Below, piece by piece: positions 49,537 to 58,676 of a stretch of 64,000 nt of DNA (position 1 is its first letter; every line of letters starts with the position of its first letter). Location of the stretch: positions 1 to 64,000 of the forward strand of contig JBJXFE010000047.1 in assembly GCA_046153875.1 (NCBI GenBank), in the 5' to 3' direction. The DNA comes from JBJXFE01 sp046153875 (GTDB lineage: Bacteria > Planctomycetota > Phycisphaerae > Phycisphaerales > UBA1924). The position numbers were made by a program, and so were the translations under genes. The notes beneath the pieces are model-generated. The model made no database searches. It had not been told where the DNA came from and saw only the letters and a list, made by a program, of their open reading frames with translations.

Positions 49537-50808
49537 TCACCACAGGATCCGCACGCGGATCGTCTCCGGCACCGCGCGCAGCCCGGCGAGCACTTTGTCG
49601 CCGTGGCTCGGGTCCACGTCGAGCACGACGTACCCGACTTCCGCGTTCGTCCGCAGGTATTCCGCGTTGATGTTCACGCCGAGGCCGGCGATCACCGCGT
49701 GGACCTTGCTCAGCACGCCCGGCACGTTGCGGTGGAAGTGCAGGATGCGGTGGCGGCGACGACTGTCCGCGGGTGCGCCCGCGGCTCCATCGGCAGCAGT
49801 CCGGTCCCCCTGCTCCGGCAGGTCCACTTCGGGCACATTCACCGCCCCCGCCGTGGTCCCGTTGTTGATAAACCGCGTGAGCTTCGACGCCACGTCCTCG
49901 GCGATCGCGTCCTGCGCCTCCTCGGTGCTGCCGGCGATGTGCGGCGTGAGGATCACGTTGGGCAACCCGCGCAGCTCGCTGGTGAACGGCTGGTCCGCGC
50001 CGGTCGGCTCCTCGGGGAAGACGTCGATCGCGGCCCCGCCCAGCCGCCCGTCACGGATCGCCGCGGCCAATGCCGACACGTCCACGACGCTCCCGCGGGC
50101 GTTGTTGATGAGGAACGACCCGGGTTTCATCCGCGCCAACTGGGGTCCTGCGACCATCCGCTGAGTCGCCGCGGTCTCGGGCACGTGCAGCGTGACCACG
50201 TCCGCCCCGGCGAGCAGCTCATCGAGCGTGCGGCAGCAGCGGGCGTTCCCGAGCGGCAGGCGCGCAGCCACGTCGTGGTAGATGACGCGCATCCCCAGCG
50301 CCTCGGCCAGCACCGACACCTGCGAGCCGATGCGGCCATAACCGACGATGCCGAGCGTGCGCCCGCGCACCTCGCGCGCGCCCGCGGCGGATTTTTCCCA
50401 CTTCCCCGCGTGCAACCGCTCGCTCTTCTCCGTGAGCCGCCGCAGGAGCGCGACGATCTCGGCGATGGTCAGCTCCGCGACGCTCCGGGTGTTGGAGAAG
50501 GGCGCGTTGAAGGCCGGCACTCCCCGCGCGCACGCGTCGGCCAAATCCACCTGGTTTGTCCCGATGCAGAAGCACCCGAGCGCGAGCAGCCGCGGCGCGC
50601 CCGCGAGAACTTCGGCGGTCACGCGCGTCCGCGAGCGGATGCCGACGATGTGTGCGTCCGCGACGGCCCTGGCCAGCGCCGCGCCGGTCGGGGACTTCGC
50701 GTGCGATTCGACCGTAAATCCTTCGCCTTCGAAAAGGCGAACCGCGGGCGCGGCGACCCCTTCGAGCAACACAACGCGGATTTTCTCTTTCGGAAAAGAA
50801 GTCTTCAC
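49537..50808 (-). CDS. serA: D-3-phosphoglycerate dehydrogenase
   Basis: SerA makes 3-phosphohydroxypyruvate, the first step of serine synthesis. The 423 residues show IVGIRSRTRVTAEVL, the NAD site TLGIVGYGRIGSQVSVLAEAL, the catalytic Arg in NNARGSVVDV, Glu in DVFPEEP, His in ILTPHIAGSTEEAQ, and a C-terminal ACT domain (HRNVPGVLSKVHAVIAGLGVNINAEYL, quoted in part) that binds serine for feedback control. The start is GTG at 50808; no strong ribosome-binding site is seen. This is the short E. coli-like type. Confidence 0.94.
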   Translation of the reverse strand: MKTSFPKEKIRVVLLEGVAAPAVRLFEGEGFTVESHAKSPTGAALARAVADAHIVGIRSRTRVTAEVLAGAPRLLALGCFCIGTNQVDLADACARGVPAFNAPFSNTRSVAELTIAEIVALLRRLTEKSERLHAGKWEKSAAGAREVRGRTLGIVGYGRIGSQVSVLAEALGMRVIYHDVAARLPLGNARCCRTLDELLAGADVVTLHVPETAATQRMVAGPQLARMKPGSFLINNARGSVVDVSALAAAIRDGRLGGAAIDVFPEEPTGADQPFTSELRGLPNVILTPHIAGSTEEAQDAIAEDVASKLTRFINNGTTAGAVNVPEVDLPEQGDRTAADGAAGAPADSRRRHRILHFHRNVPGVLSKVHAVIAGLGVNINAEYLRTNAEVGYVVLDVDPSHGDKVLAGLRAVPETIRVRILW

Positions 50809-50947
50809 CGTGCGGCGGCCCTCGGGGGGGACAATGGGGGGATGACCAGGGCCGGGATTCTGGCACGATGGACACCCGCGTGCAAGCGACCACCGCGCGC
50901 ACCGTCCCCATGGAGCGTCCACCGGGTCACCGTGGTGAGCCGAACGC

Positions 50948-51652
50948 TTACGGGCAGCCGAGCACGTACTTGCCCTGGAAGCACCCGAAATCAGCGACCG
51001 TGAGGTTGCCGCCCTGGTTGCAGTCCGCGTACATGTCGCCGAGCACGTACTTCCCCTGAAAGCAGCCGAAGTCGGCGACCGTGAGATTGCCGCTGGCGTT
51101 GCAGTCCGGGTAGCACGTCGAGCCGGGGAGCATGTATGTCTCGAACCCGAGGCGCCACCCGCCATCGGCGTAGTTCGAGGCGTTCAGGAACAGCGGCTCG
51201 GGATAGAACGGCGCGCCCGGCGGGGCCATGTAGCTGCCGTTCATCCCGCATCCCGTGTTGTTGCCCTGCACCTCCATCACGAAGGCCTCTCCGGCCGCAA
51301 GATCGATGCCCGCCGAGGCCGTGTTCACGAACACCACCTCGAGCGCGCTGGTCGGCTTGGTGACGAGGGTTTCGAAGAGCACAGGACTAGCGTTCCACGC
51401 CGCTCCCCGTCGGATTCTCACGTTCACCTGCGCGCCCGCGGCGCCCGTCAGTGTGACCCGGATGCCCTCCAGGTCGCCCGCCAGCCCGGACCTGATCTGG
51501 GCCTGCCACACCAGGATCAACGCGCTCGCGTTGAAGCCCGCCGAGCCGTTGCCGGTCGGAATCGGGCTGACCTGATCGAGCGTGCCCGTCTGCGCCAGCG
51601 CCGGCGCAACGGCAAGGGTCAACCCCGCAGTAGCGATGATGCTCCGGAACAT
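50948..51652 (-). CDS. Exported protein with a double dockerin-like C-terminal tail
   Basis: A 234-residue protein with a signal peptide (MFRSIIATAGLTLAVAPALAQ, cleavage near ALA-QT). A beta-sandwich-like body contains LILVWQAQIRSGLAGDLEGIRV, VNVRIRRGAAWNASP and FVMEVQGNNTGC. The last 55 residues hold two copies of a dockerin-like unit (DCN..GNLTVADFGCFQGKYVLG), each with a paired Asp/Asn loop and helix and ending in GCP. Such tails are thought to bind calcium and may sort or attach proteins in Phycisphaerae; that is inferred. It lies 72 bases downstream of the cytochrome/propeller gene on the same strand. Confidence 0.82.
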   Translation of the reverse strand: MFRSIIATAGLTLAVAPALAQTGTLDQVSPIPTGNGSAGFNASALILVWQAQIRSGLAGDLEGIRVTLTGAAGAQVNVRIRRGAAWNASPVLFETLVTKPTSALEVVFVNTASAGIDLAAGEAFVMEVQGNNTGCGMNGSYMAPPGAPFYPEPLFLNASNYADGGWRLGFETYMLPGSTCYPDCNASGNLTVADFGCFQGKYVLGDMYADCNQGGNLTVADFGCFQGKYVLGCP

Positions 51653-51724
51653 CGGTTTCTCCTTGTCACCCCCGACGCCCAGGTCACGGTTCGACCCGTC
51701 CTCCACCGTCCGTCGGGCTTTGCC

Positions 51725-54700
51725 TCACGGGCACCCGATCACATACGCCGTCTGGAAGCACCCGAAGTCCGCGACGCTGAATACGGCGTCGCCGTTGCAG
51801 TCGGCGTAGGCGTCGCTCAGCACGTACTTGGACTGGAAGCACCCGAAGTCCGCGACGGTCAGGTTCGGCTGGCCCGAGGGGTTCAGGTCGGCGTTGCAGT
51901 TGGCGTAGCAGCCCAGCCCGCCCGCCTCGTCGCCGTCGAGCACGCCGTCGCTGTCGCGGTCCACGCCGGTCCGGGCCTGCGTGCCGATCGGGACGACCGT
52001 GTACGTCAACTCGCTCCCGGCAGCGGCGAGCTGGCGCAGCCCCACGGGTGAATAGACCTCACCGATGCGGTCGGACTGGAACTGGCCCCCCCCGACCTGA
52101 TAGACGAACCCGCGTGCGAGCCCGTTCACGCGGCCCTTCACGATGAGCCCCACCCGCTGGAGCGCCGCCTGGTTGATCATGTCCGTGATGAGCTGGAGCT
52201 GCGCCGCGGGCGGCGACGCGGAGTTCAGCGTCGTCTGCCAGCCCACCGCCGCGTGAGTGTCCTTGCTCGGCGGGCCGGGCGGTTCGAGCATGTTGGTCGG
52301 CGAACCCTGCGGCAGGTCGCTGCCGGAGATGCTCAGCACGAACGCCGTGAGGTGCGCCACCTCCTGGTCGCTGGCTACGGTGAAAACCGGCTCGGCGATG
52401 AACTGCTCGAGGGAGTCCACGCTCCCGTCGTGCAGGTACCCGAACCCGGCGCGGTTGGAAACCTGGGTCACGTTGAACCCCGTCTTCTCGTAGGCGTTGC
52501 GGAGCTGCGGCGTCTTGATCGTGACGTTCGTGGAGCCGTCGGTGGAAACAACCTGCAGGTGCCGCTGCCCCTGAGGGCCGGCCGCGAGCGGGACGAACTG
52601 CCCGCCGGAGAAGGTCATGTCCGAGCCCGCGCCGGTCGGCAGCGTGTGGCAGGTGACGCAGGCAAACGCGCCAGCGTCCAGCCGTCTCGCCCCATCGCGG
52701 TACAGGTTCAGACCCAGCTGCGCGTTCCCGATCGGCAGGGGCTGCCCCGCGGCGGAGAACCGGCCGGTGGTAAAGTGCCCGGGGAGCGGCAGGCTCGTCT
52801 TGAGCGAGTTGTCGAAGTTGCGGAATGGGTTGGGCGGGTACGTGATGGTCGCCAGGAAGTCCTCGAACTCCTGCATCCCCGACGGCGTGAGCATCACGTC
52901 ATCGCCCAGGAGCCCCTCGAACGCGGGGTTGAACTCCTCCAGGCCCAGCCGGTCGCCGCGCCAGTGGTGCGGCTCCATGCCGATGATGTGCTGGAGCGTC
53001 TGCGTCGTCATCGGGCCCTTCATGGGGTGGAAGGGCTGGAACGCCGGTGCGGCGAACGGCGGAGCGAGGCCGAGAATCCCCGCGCCCAGGTTGAGCCCGG
53101 TGAGCGCCTTCATCCCGCCCGAGGGGTCACCGAGGTCCCACGCGAGGCGGTCGAGGCGCGCGTCGGCGTGGCACGAGGCGCACGACGTCATCCCGAGCCC
53201 CGAAGTCAGGTGCGTGTTGTAGAGGTGCTTGCGCCCGATCTTGATCGCGGCGGGCGAGGGATCGAAGAACGCGATCCGCGCCACCTCGACCTCGGTCGCC
53301 GTGCTGATCGATGAGACCGATGACCCGAACTTGTTGAGCACATAAACGCGCTGGCGGGCGTTGTCCACGACCACGCCGGTCGGCCCTTCGCCCACCGGGA
53401 TGGTGTCGGCCAGCCCCGCGCGGTTGCCGGCGGCGTCGATCACGATGACGTTGTTCGAGCCCATGCCTGTGACATAGCCGCGGGTCCCGGCGGCATTCCA
53501 CGCGATCCCGCGCGGGTCGCCCAGGGCTTTCTGCCGCTCCGCCTGCGTCGGGAGCGTGCTCGTCGCGTACGTCAGGTGCGGATTCATGTCCTTGACCATC
53601 GTCAGCGTGGGCGACGCGGCCTCGAACAGCCCCACGTTCACGCGGATGAACCGCCCGTTCACGATCGGCTCGAAACGGACCTCGTTGATGGCGTCCGTGC
53701 CGACGACGCTGATGCGCCCTGTGGCGGGGTTCACGCCGATCGCCATGCACAGGTTCATCAGGCGGTGGGCCCAGGTCACGCCCAGCCCGCTGGCGTCGAT
53801 GATCGCCACGTCGCGGTCGGGCAGGTCCCACCCCACCGGACGCCCGGACAGGCTCGCCTGCGGGCCGCTGACCATGTTCGTCCAGTTCGCCCCGTTGTCG
53901 TCCACCCAGAGACCCGACGCGTTCTTCTTGACGATCAGCGCCACGCGCGGCGGCAGGGGCAGCCCCGGCGCGAGCGGAGGATTAAACACGGCCCCATTGT
54001 TCGGCGGCGGGTTCACGCCGCCGTAAGGGCTCGCCAGATTGCTGACGGCGTTCGGCGGGAAGCCGAGCGTGCCCGGCGCGGCCCCGCCCCCGAGCGCGGT
54101 CGATCCGTTGCCGGACTCGAACACGGCGACGTAGACCTTCAATCCGTCGGGGCTCACCGCCATCGCACGCGGGTCCTCCGCGTCGATCGGAATCTCGATC
54201 GGAGCGGCCGCGGTGTTGAGCGGATCGAAGACCTGGACGAGGTTCGCCTGCGAACACGAAACGAAAGCTCGCTGCGGAGCCCCGGCGAAGACTACGTCCG
54301 CAGGCTCATCGGCGGTGCGGATCGTCGCGACCACGTTCTTGGCCGTCAGGCTCACGATTGAGACGCTGTCGGAAATATGGTTGACGACCCAGGCCTCGGT
54401 ATTCGTGCGGGCGCGGACCGACACGGGGTCAAGGCCCACGGGGACGGAGAAGACGAGCTTCGGGATGGCTCCTGTGAGGTCAAAGACCTCGAGGCGGTTG
54501 TCCGGCGTGTTGACCGCGAGAAGCCTTGAGCCGTCGGGCGTCATGGCCAGCGGGCTGACGTGCGGGTTCTCCCAGTTCACGAACGAGCCGGGGCCGTCGG
54601 GGAACCCCGCGCCCCCGGCGCCCAGGCGCGACTGGCGCACCGCGTCATCCAGCCCTGGCCCGCCCGCCAAGGCCACTCCGCCGCCGATCAGGCCCGCCGA

Positions 54701-54730
54701 CGCGACCGCGACAACACCTCGGATGCTCAT
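51725..54730 (-). CDS. Exported beta-propeller/di-haem cytochrome with a dockerin-like tail
   Basis: The 1001-residue protein begins with a signal peptide (MSIRGVVAVASAGLIGGGVALAG). Residues about 50-500 are YVTN-type propeller repeats (SPLAMTPDGSRLLAVNTPDNR, NTEAWVVNHISDSVSIVSL, MAVSPDGLKVYVAVFESGN). Then come two c-haem sites, CASCHADARLDRL (about 515) and CVTCHTLPTGAGSDM (about 688), with a di-haem peroxidase-like PQLRNAYEKTGF and GYLHDGSVDSLEQF. The last 61 residues are a double dockerin-like tail (NLTVADFGCFQSKYVL and FSVADFGCFQTAYVIG). It may oxidise or reduce a substrate at the cell surface. GGAG precedes the ATG. Confidence 0.88.
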   Translation of the reverse strand: MSIRGVVAVASAGLIGGGVALAGGPGLDDAVRQSRLGAGGAGFPDGPGSFVNWENPHVSPLAMTPDGSRLLAVNTPDNRLEVFDLTGAIPKLVFSVPVGLDPVSVRARTNTEAWVVNHISDSVSIVSLTAKNVVATIRTADEPADVVFAGAPQRAFVSCSQANLVQVFDPLNTAAAPIEIPIDAEDPRAMAVSPDGLKVYVAVFESGNGSTALGGGAAPGTLGFPPNAVSNLASPYGGVNPPPNNGAVFNPPLAPGLPLPPRVALIVKKNASGLWVDDNGANWTNMVSGPQASLSGRPVGWDLPDRDVAIIDASGLGVTWAHRLMNLCMAIGVNPATGRISVVGTDAINEVRFEPIVNGRFIRVNVGLFEAASPTLTMVKDMNPHLTYATSTLPTQAERQKALGDPRGIAWNAAGTRGYVTGMGSNNVIVIDAAGNRAGLADTIPVGEGPTGVVVDNARQRVYVLNKFGSSVSSISTATEVEVARIAFFDPSPAAIKIGRKHLYNTHLTSGLGMTSCASCHADARLDRLAWDLGDPSGGMKALTGLNLGAGILGLAPPFAAPAFQPFHPMKGPMTTQTLQHIIGMEPHHWRGDRLGLEEFNPAFEGLLGDDVMLTPSGMQEFEDFLATITYPPNPFRNFDNSLKTSLPLPGHFTTGRFSAAGQPLPIGNAQLGLNLYRDGARRLDAGAFACVTCHTLPTGAGSDMTFSGGQFVPLAAGPQGQRHLQVVSTDGSTNVTIKTPQLRNAYEKTGFNVTQVSNRAGFGYLHDGSVDSLEQFIAEPVFTVASDQEVAHLTAFVLSISGSDLPQGSPTNMLEPPGPPSKDTHAAVGWQTTLNSASPPAAQLQLITDMINQAALQRVGLIVKGRVNGLARGFVYQVGGGQFQSDRIGEVYSPVGLRQLAAAGSELTYTVVPIGTQARTGVDRDSDGVLDGDEAGGLGCYANCNADLNPSGQPNLTVADFGCFQSKYVLSDAYADCNGDAVFSVADFGCFQTAYVIGCP

Positions 54731-54912
54731 GTCCCGCTCCTATCTGCCAGAGCTCTGCGAACGTCCACGCCAGTCTACCGGACTTTGCAGGGGCCGCCAG
54801 CCCTGTGGGAAGACTTCACCCGCGGTCCCGGCGAGTCCGGCCCGCTCGCGCCGTCCCCGCGGCTCGTTCTATGGGACGCGGGGAGGGCCCGTTTCGTTGA
54901 ATTCGCCCCTGG

Positions 54913-56013
54913 TCAATGGAACAAGGCCGATTCCACAACAAGCCCCGGGCCGAACGCCAGGGCCACACAGGGCCGGGCCGCCCCAGCCCGCCGCAGCCGA
55001 TCGACGATGAACAGCACGGTGGGCGAGGACATGTTGCCGTGGTCCGACAGGACCGCGCGCGACGGCGCGGTCGTGTCATCGCCGATGCCCGCGGCCGAGG
55101 CCACCGTGGAGATCACCCGCGGCCCGCCCGGGTGGATCGCCCAGGAGCCGATATCGCCGACGCCGAGCCCGTGGCACGAGAGCCACTCGTGAAGCCAGCC
55201 GCCCAAGTTGGATTCGATCAGCGCGGGGACGCGGGGCGAGAGCGTCATCTCGAAGCCGTGGTCGCGGATGCGCCAGGTCATGGCGTCCTGGGAGTCCGGG
55301 ATGAGGCACGAGCCGGTGGCGGCGACGCGCCACGGGTCCGCGCCGGCGTCGCTCGTCGCGGGCGTGCCGAGCACAGCCGAGGCCGCTCCGTCGGCAAAGA
55401 GCGCGTTGGCGACCGCCCGCTGCGGGTCGGTGCCGTACTGAAAGTGGAGACTGCACAACTCGACGGCGGTGAGCAGCACGCGTGCGCCCGGGTCCTGGCT
55501 CACGAACGCGGACGCGACGCGGAGCCCGTTGATCGCTCCGTGGCAGCCCATGAACCCGATGTTCGTGCGCGCGACCGCGGGCGAGAGGCCCAGCGCGCGG
55601 ATCACGGACGCGTCCACGCCCGGCGCCGCGAAACCGGTGCAGGAGACGGTGATCAGGTGCGTGAGGCTCGACGCGCGGACGCCGGACTCGTCCAGCGCGG
55701 CCCGTGCGGACCGCAGCGCGAGCGGAGCCGCCTCCTCCTCGAAGCGCTCCAGGCGGGCCTGCGTCGTTGGGCCGCGATCGTCCGAGTGCCGCGCGGGCGG
55801 AAAGAACCGCTGCCGCGCCGGAGCGCCGCCCGCCGGATCGTCGAGCAGCACGCTGCCGCGCCGCCCGACGTTGCTGCGTCGATAGAGCACCGCCAGCAGC
55901 TTCGCGTGCTCCGCGTCGCCGCCCATGGCCTGAGCCACGGCGAGCGCGTCGTCCTGACCGATCGAACGCTCCGGGACCGCGGTGCCGAGGCCCATGATGG
56001 CGGCGCCGCTCAT
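54913..56013 (-). CDS. Type III polyketide synthase (chalcone/stilbene synthase family)
   Basis: Type III PKSs extend acyl-CoA with malonyl-CoA to make resorcinols, pyrones or chromones. The 366 residues have the active Cys in IGFMGCHGAINGLRVAS (about 152), His in SWAIHPGGPRVIS (about 291) and Asn in LSDHGNMSSPTVLFIVD (about 323). LITVSCTGFAAPGVD and GDIGSWAIHPGG are also typical. The ATG at 56013 overlaps the stop of the FAD enzyme gene by ATGA. Genes for the product's methylation are not seen; a UbiA-family gene lies 3 kb away on the other strand. Confidence 0.93.
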   Translation of the reverse strand: MSGAAIMGLGTAVPERSIGQDDALAVAQAMGGDAEHAKLLAVLYRRSNVGRRGSVLLDDPAGGAPARQRFFPPARHSDDRGPTTQARLERFEEEAAPLALRSARAALDESGVRASSLTHLITVSCTGFAAPGVDASVIRALGLSPAVARTNIGFMGCHGAINGLRVASAFVSQDPGARVLLTAVELCSLHFQYGTDPQRAVANALFADGAASAVLGTPATSDAGADPWRVAATGSCLIPDSQDAMTWRIRDHGFEMTLSPRVPALIESNLGGWLHEWLSCHGLGVGDIGSWAIHPGGPRVISTVASAAGIGDDTTAPSRAVLSDHGNMSSPTVLFIVDRLRRAGAARPCVALAFGPGLVVESALFH

Positions 56014-57233
56014 GCCGGGCCGCCTGTGAGCAGCGGCGAGCGCTCGCGGGCACGGACGTTCCCGATCCGCCGCGCGACGGCCCGGCCGATTCTCGGGACT
56101 AGCCCGGCGAGGTGGACCGACGCCCGGGTGAGCGCTGGACGGCGGAGGCCCGCCGCGACGAGCCGGCACGTCCGCATCCGAGCCCCGATCAGCCGGTGAT
56201 GCGCCGCGGTCCACACATCCGCTTCGATGTCCGAGGCGGGGCTGTTCATCGCGTCCAGCGCGATCGGCGCGACCGCCTCGGCCGACGCCATCGCCCAGGC
56301 CATCCCCTCGCCCGTGAACGGCTCGACGTACCCGGCGGCGTCACCGATGATGAACACGCTCCCGCGCTGCAGGCGGTGGCGCCGGCGGGTCAGAGCCGGC
56401 GTACCGCGCCAGGCGGCAGTCGCGAGCCCGTCGATGGCGCCGAGCGAGCAGGACGCGAGGACCCGCTCCGCGGCCGCTCCCGGTGAGCCGCACGCTCGCA
56501 CGAACCCGGGATCGAACGCCGCCGCAATGTCGATCCCTCGGTCGCGCAGCGCGACAAGCCCCACGTACCCTCCGCGTGCGCAGGCCATGTGGATGACGCC
56601 GGGCTCGACACCCCGCCCGCCGCCGAAACGATCCGCGGCCCGATCGTCGAGCATCACGCCGCACCCGATGCGCGCCGCGCGAGAGACCCGCACAGGGAAA
56701 CCGTGCTCCGCGCCGAGCAGCCGACCCGCGAGACCGTCGGCGGCGATCAGCACCCGCGTCCGAATGACCTGCGCCGACCCGGACGGGCCGATCCGCAGCC
56801 GCGGCGTCTCACCGAGCTGATCGACCGTGACATTCGCACCCGGCAGGAACGCCACGCCGCACGCCACCGCCTCACGCACGAGCGCGGTGTCGAAGGTCTC
56901 GCGCGCGATCGCCGCCCCTGCAGGAAGCCGGACGCGCGCCCGGGCCGTGCGGGCGGCGATCCGGACCTCGCCAACAGGAATGCCGCCGGACCGCGCCACG
57001 AGCGATCCGAGCCCGACGCGGTCCAGCACACCCAGGGCCGCGGCGTTCAGGCAGCACCCGCAGACCTTCGGGCGCGGAAACGCCGCTTTGTCGGCGAGAA
57101 GCACGCGGGCGCCAGCGCGGGCCAGCTCGCGCGCCGCGATCGCACCCGCGGGGCCCGCCCCGACGACCACCGCGTCCCACGGCCGCGACGCGGCCTGCTC
57201 CGTCGTCGTCGCCCGAACCGGTTCGCGGTCCAC
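56010..57233 (-). CDS. FAD-dependent oxidoreductase (geranylgeranyl-reductase family)
   Basis: The 407 residues begin with DAVVVGAGPAGAIAARELARAGARVLLADKAAFPRPKVCG (quoted in part), the Rossmann FAD fold with the FPR.K.CG motif, and contain GDAAGYVEPFTGEGMAWAMASAEAVA, the second FAD motif. Such enzymes often stand next to type III PKS genes and hydroxylate or reduce the product. The start is GTG 57233; the gene ends inside the start of the polyketide synthase gene. It follows ftsY by 47 bases in the same direction. The substrate is not known. Confidence 0.88.
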   Translation of the reverse strand: MDREPVRATTTEQAASRPWDAVVVGAGPAGAIAARELARAGARVLLADKAAFPRPKVCGCCLNAAALGVLDRVGLGSLVARSGGIPVGEVRIAARTARARVRLPAGAAIARETFDTALVREAVACGVAFLPGANVTVDQLGETPRLRIGPSGSAQVIRTRVLIAADGLAGRLLGAEHGFPVRVSRAARIGCGVMLDDRAADRFGGGRGVEPGVIHMACARGGYVGLVALRDRGIDIAAAFDPGFVRACGSPGAAAERVLASCSLGAIDGLATAAWRGTPALTRRRHRLQRGSVFIIGDAAGYVEPFTGEGMAWAMASAEAVAPIALDAMNSPASDIEADVWTAAHHRLIGARMRTCRLVAAGLRRPALTRASVHLAGLVPRIGRAVARRIGNVRARERSPLLTGGPA

Positions 57234-57280
57234 GTGCGTGGCTCCTGCGCCGCGCGACGGCGCTCCCGCCCCGTGTGACC

Positions 57281-58225
57281 CTACGCCGCGAACATGGTCT
57301 CGACGAATGCATCGGGGTCGAAGGGCTCGAGATCCTCGGCGGTCTCGCCGATGCCGACGAACTTCACCGGGACATCGGTCGCCTCTCGTATGGCGACGAC
57401 GATGCCGCCCTTGGCCGTGCCGTCGATCTTGGCCAGGACGATGCCGGTGAGCCCCCGCTGCCCCGGCTCTGGGGCCATCGCTTTGTTGAACTCTTCCGCC
57501 TGGCGCAGGGCATTCTGCCCCGCGGTCGCGTCGAGGACCAGGAGCACCTCGTGCGGCGCACCCGGGATCCGTCGGGCCACGACCGACCGGATCTTCGTGA
57601 GCTGGCGCATGAGCGGGTCCTGAGTCTGCAAGCGCCCCGCGGTGTCGAGGATGAGGACGTCCACGCCGCGTGCGACGGCCGCCGCCGCCGCATCGAACGC
57701 GACGGCCGCGGGATCGCCCCCCTGCTGCCCTTTGACCACCTCCACGCCGAGGCGATCGGCCCAGATTTCGAGCTGGAGGACCGCGCCCGCGCGGAACGTA
57801 TCGCAGGCGCCGAGCAAGACGGTCTTGCCGCGGCCGCGCAGGAGGTGACACAGTTTGGCGATGCTCGTCGTCTTGCCCGCGCCGTTCACGCCGGTCACGA
57901 GGATCACCGTGGGCGGCGCGTCCGCGAACCGCAGCCCGCGCTCGGCCGGCGGCCACATCTTCTTGATCTCGGTCTTGAGGAACTCCAGGGCGTCCTCGCC
58001 CCGGGTCAGCGCCCCGGACTTGAAGCTCGCCCGCAACCCGTCGGCAAGCCGGCGCGAAGCGGCGACGCCGACGTCGGCCTGGATCAGGCGTTCCTCGATC
58101 TGCTGGATGAGTGCTTCGTCCAGGCGACGACCGGTGAGCAGCGAGCGCAGCCCGGCGCCCAGCGCCCGGCTGGTCTTGGCCAGCCCGCCTGTCAGCTTCG
58201 AGATGACCGACCGGAGGATTCCCAT
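57281..58225 (-). CDS. ftsY: Signal recognition particle receptor FtsY
   Basis: FtsY brings ribosome-SRP complexes to the Sec channel. The 314 residues are the short type without an acidic A domain. They contain LIQQIEERLIQADVGV, VILVTGVNGAGKTTSIAKL (P-loop about 110), LLGACDTFRAGAVLQLEIWA, VLILDTAGRLQTQD, VLDATAGQNAL, VLAKIDGTAKGGIVVAI and KFVGIGETAEDLEPF. The FRAGAV form replaces the common FRAAAV. It follows nusB by 16 bases. Confidence 0.96.
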   Translation of the reverse strand: MGILRSVISKLTGGLAKTSRALGAGLRSLLTGRRLDEALIQQIEERLIQADVGVAASRRLADGLRASFKSGALTRGEDALEFLKTEIKKMWPPAERGLRFADAPPTVILVTGVNGAGKTTSIAKLCHLLRGRGKTVLLGACDTFRAGAVLQLEIWADRLGVEVVKGQQGGDPAAVAFDAAAAAVARGVDVLILDTAGRLQTQDPLMRQLTKIRSVVARRIPGAPHEVLLVLDATAGQNALRQAEEFNKAMAPEPGQRGLTGIVLAKIDGTAKGGIVVAIREATDVPVKFVGIGETAEDLEPFDPDAFVETMFAA

Positions 58226-58241
58226 CGTGCGTATACCGCGT

Positions 58242-58676
58242 TCACTTCGGCGCGTCGGCGACCGTATCGCCGCGCGCCCCGATCACGCGCTTGAGAACCT
58301 TGTCCAGCAGTCCGTTCACGAACGCGGGCGAGCGGTCGGTGCTGAACGCCTTGGCCAGCTCGACGGCCTCGTTCACGGCGACCTTCGGCGGCGTGCGTCC
58401 CGAGGTCATCTCGTAGTGGGCGAGGCGGAGGATCGCGCGGTCCACCGCCGCGAGCCGGTGGGAAGGCCAGGTCGGCGCGAGCGCGAGGAACTCCGCGTCG
58501 GCGGCGGCTCGGTCCTCATACGCGGCCCGGGCCAGGGCCATCGCGGCGTCACGCTCGGCCTCGCCCGTCTCCGGATCGAGCCCCGCGCGGATCGACTCCG
58601 CGTCGTCTGCGCCGCGTGCGTCCAGTTGGAACAGCGCCTGGAACGCCAGCTTGCGGGTCTCGCGGGGGTTGGCCAT
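58242..58676 (-). CDS. nusB: Transcription antitermination factor NusB
   Basis: NusB binds BoxA RNA and assists rRNA antitermination. The 144 residues show RETRKLAFQALFQLDARG at the start and LAHYEMTSGRTPPKVAVNEAVELAKAFSTDRSPAFVNGLLDKVLKR (quoted in part). The length is usual. The ATG at 58676 overlaps the ribH stop as TGATG. ribH-nusB is a common pair. Confidence 0.95.
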   Translation of the reverse strand: MANPRETRKLAFQALFQLDARGADDAESIRAGLDPETGEAERDAAMALARAAYEDRAAADAEFLALAPTWPSHRLAAVDRAILRLAHYEMTSGRTPPKVAVNEAVELAKAFSTDRSPAFVNGLLDKVLKRVIGARGDTVADAPK

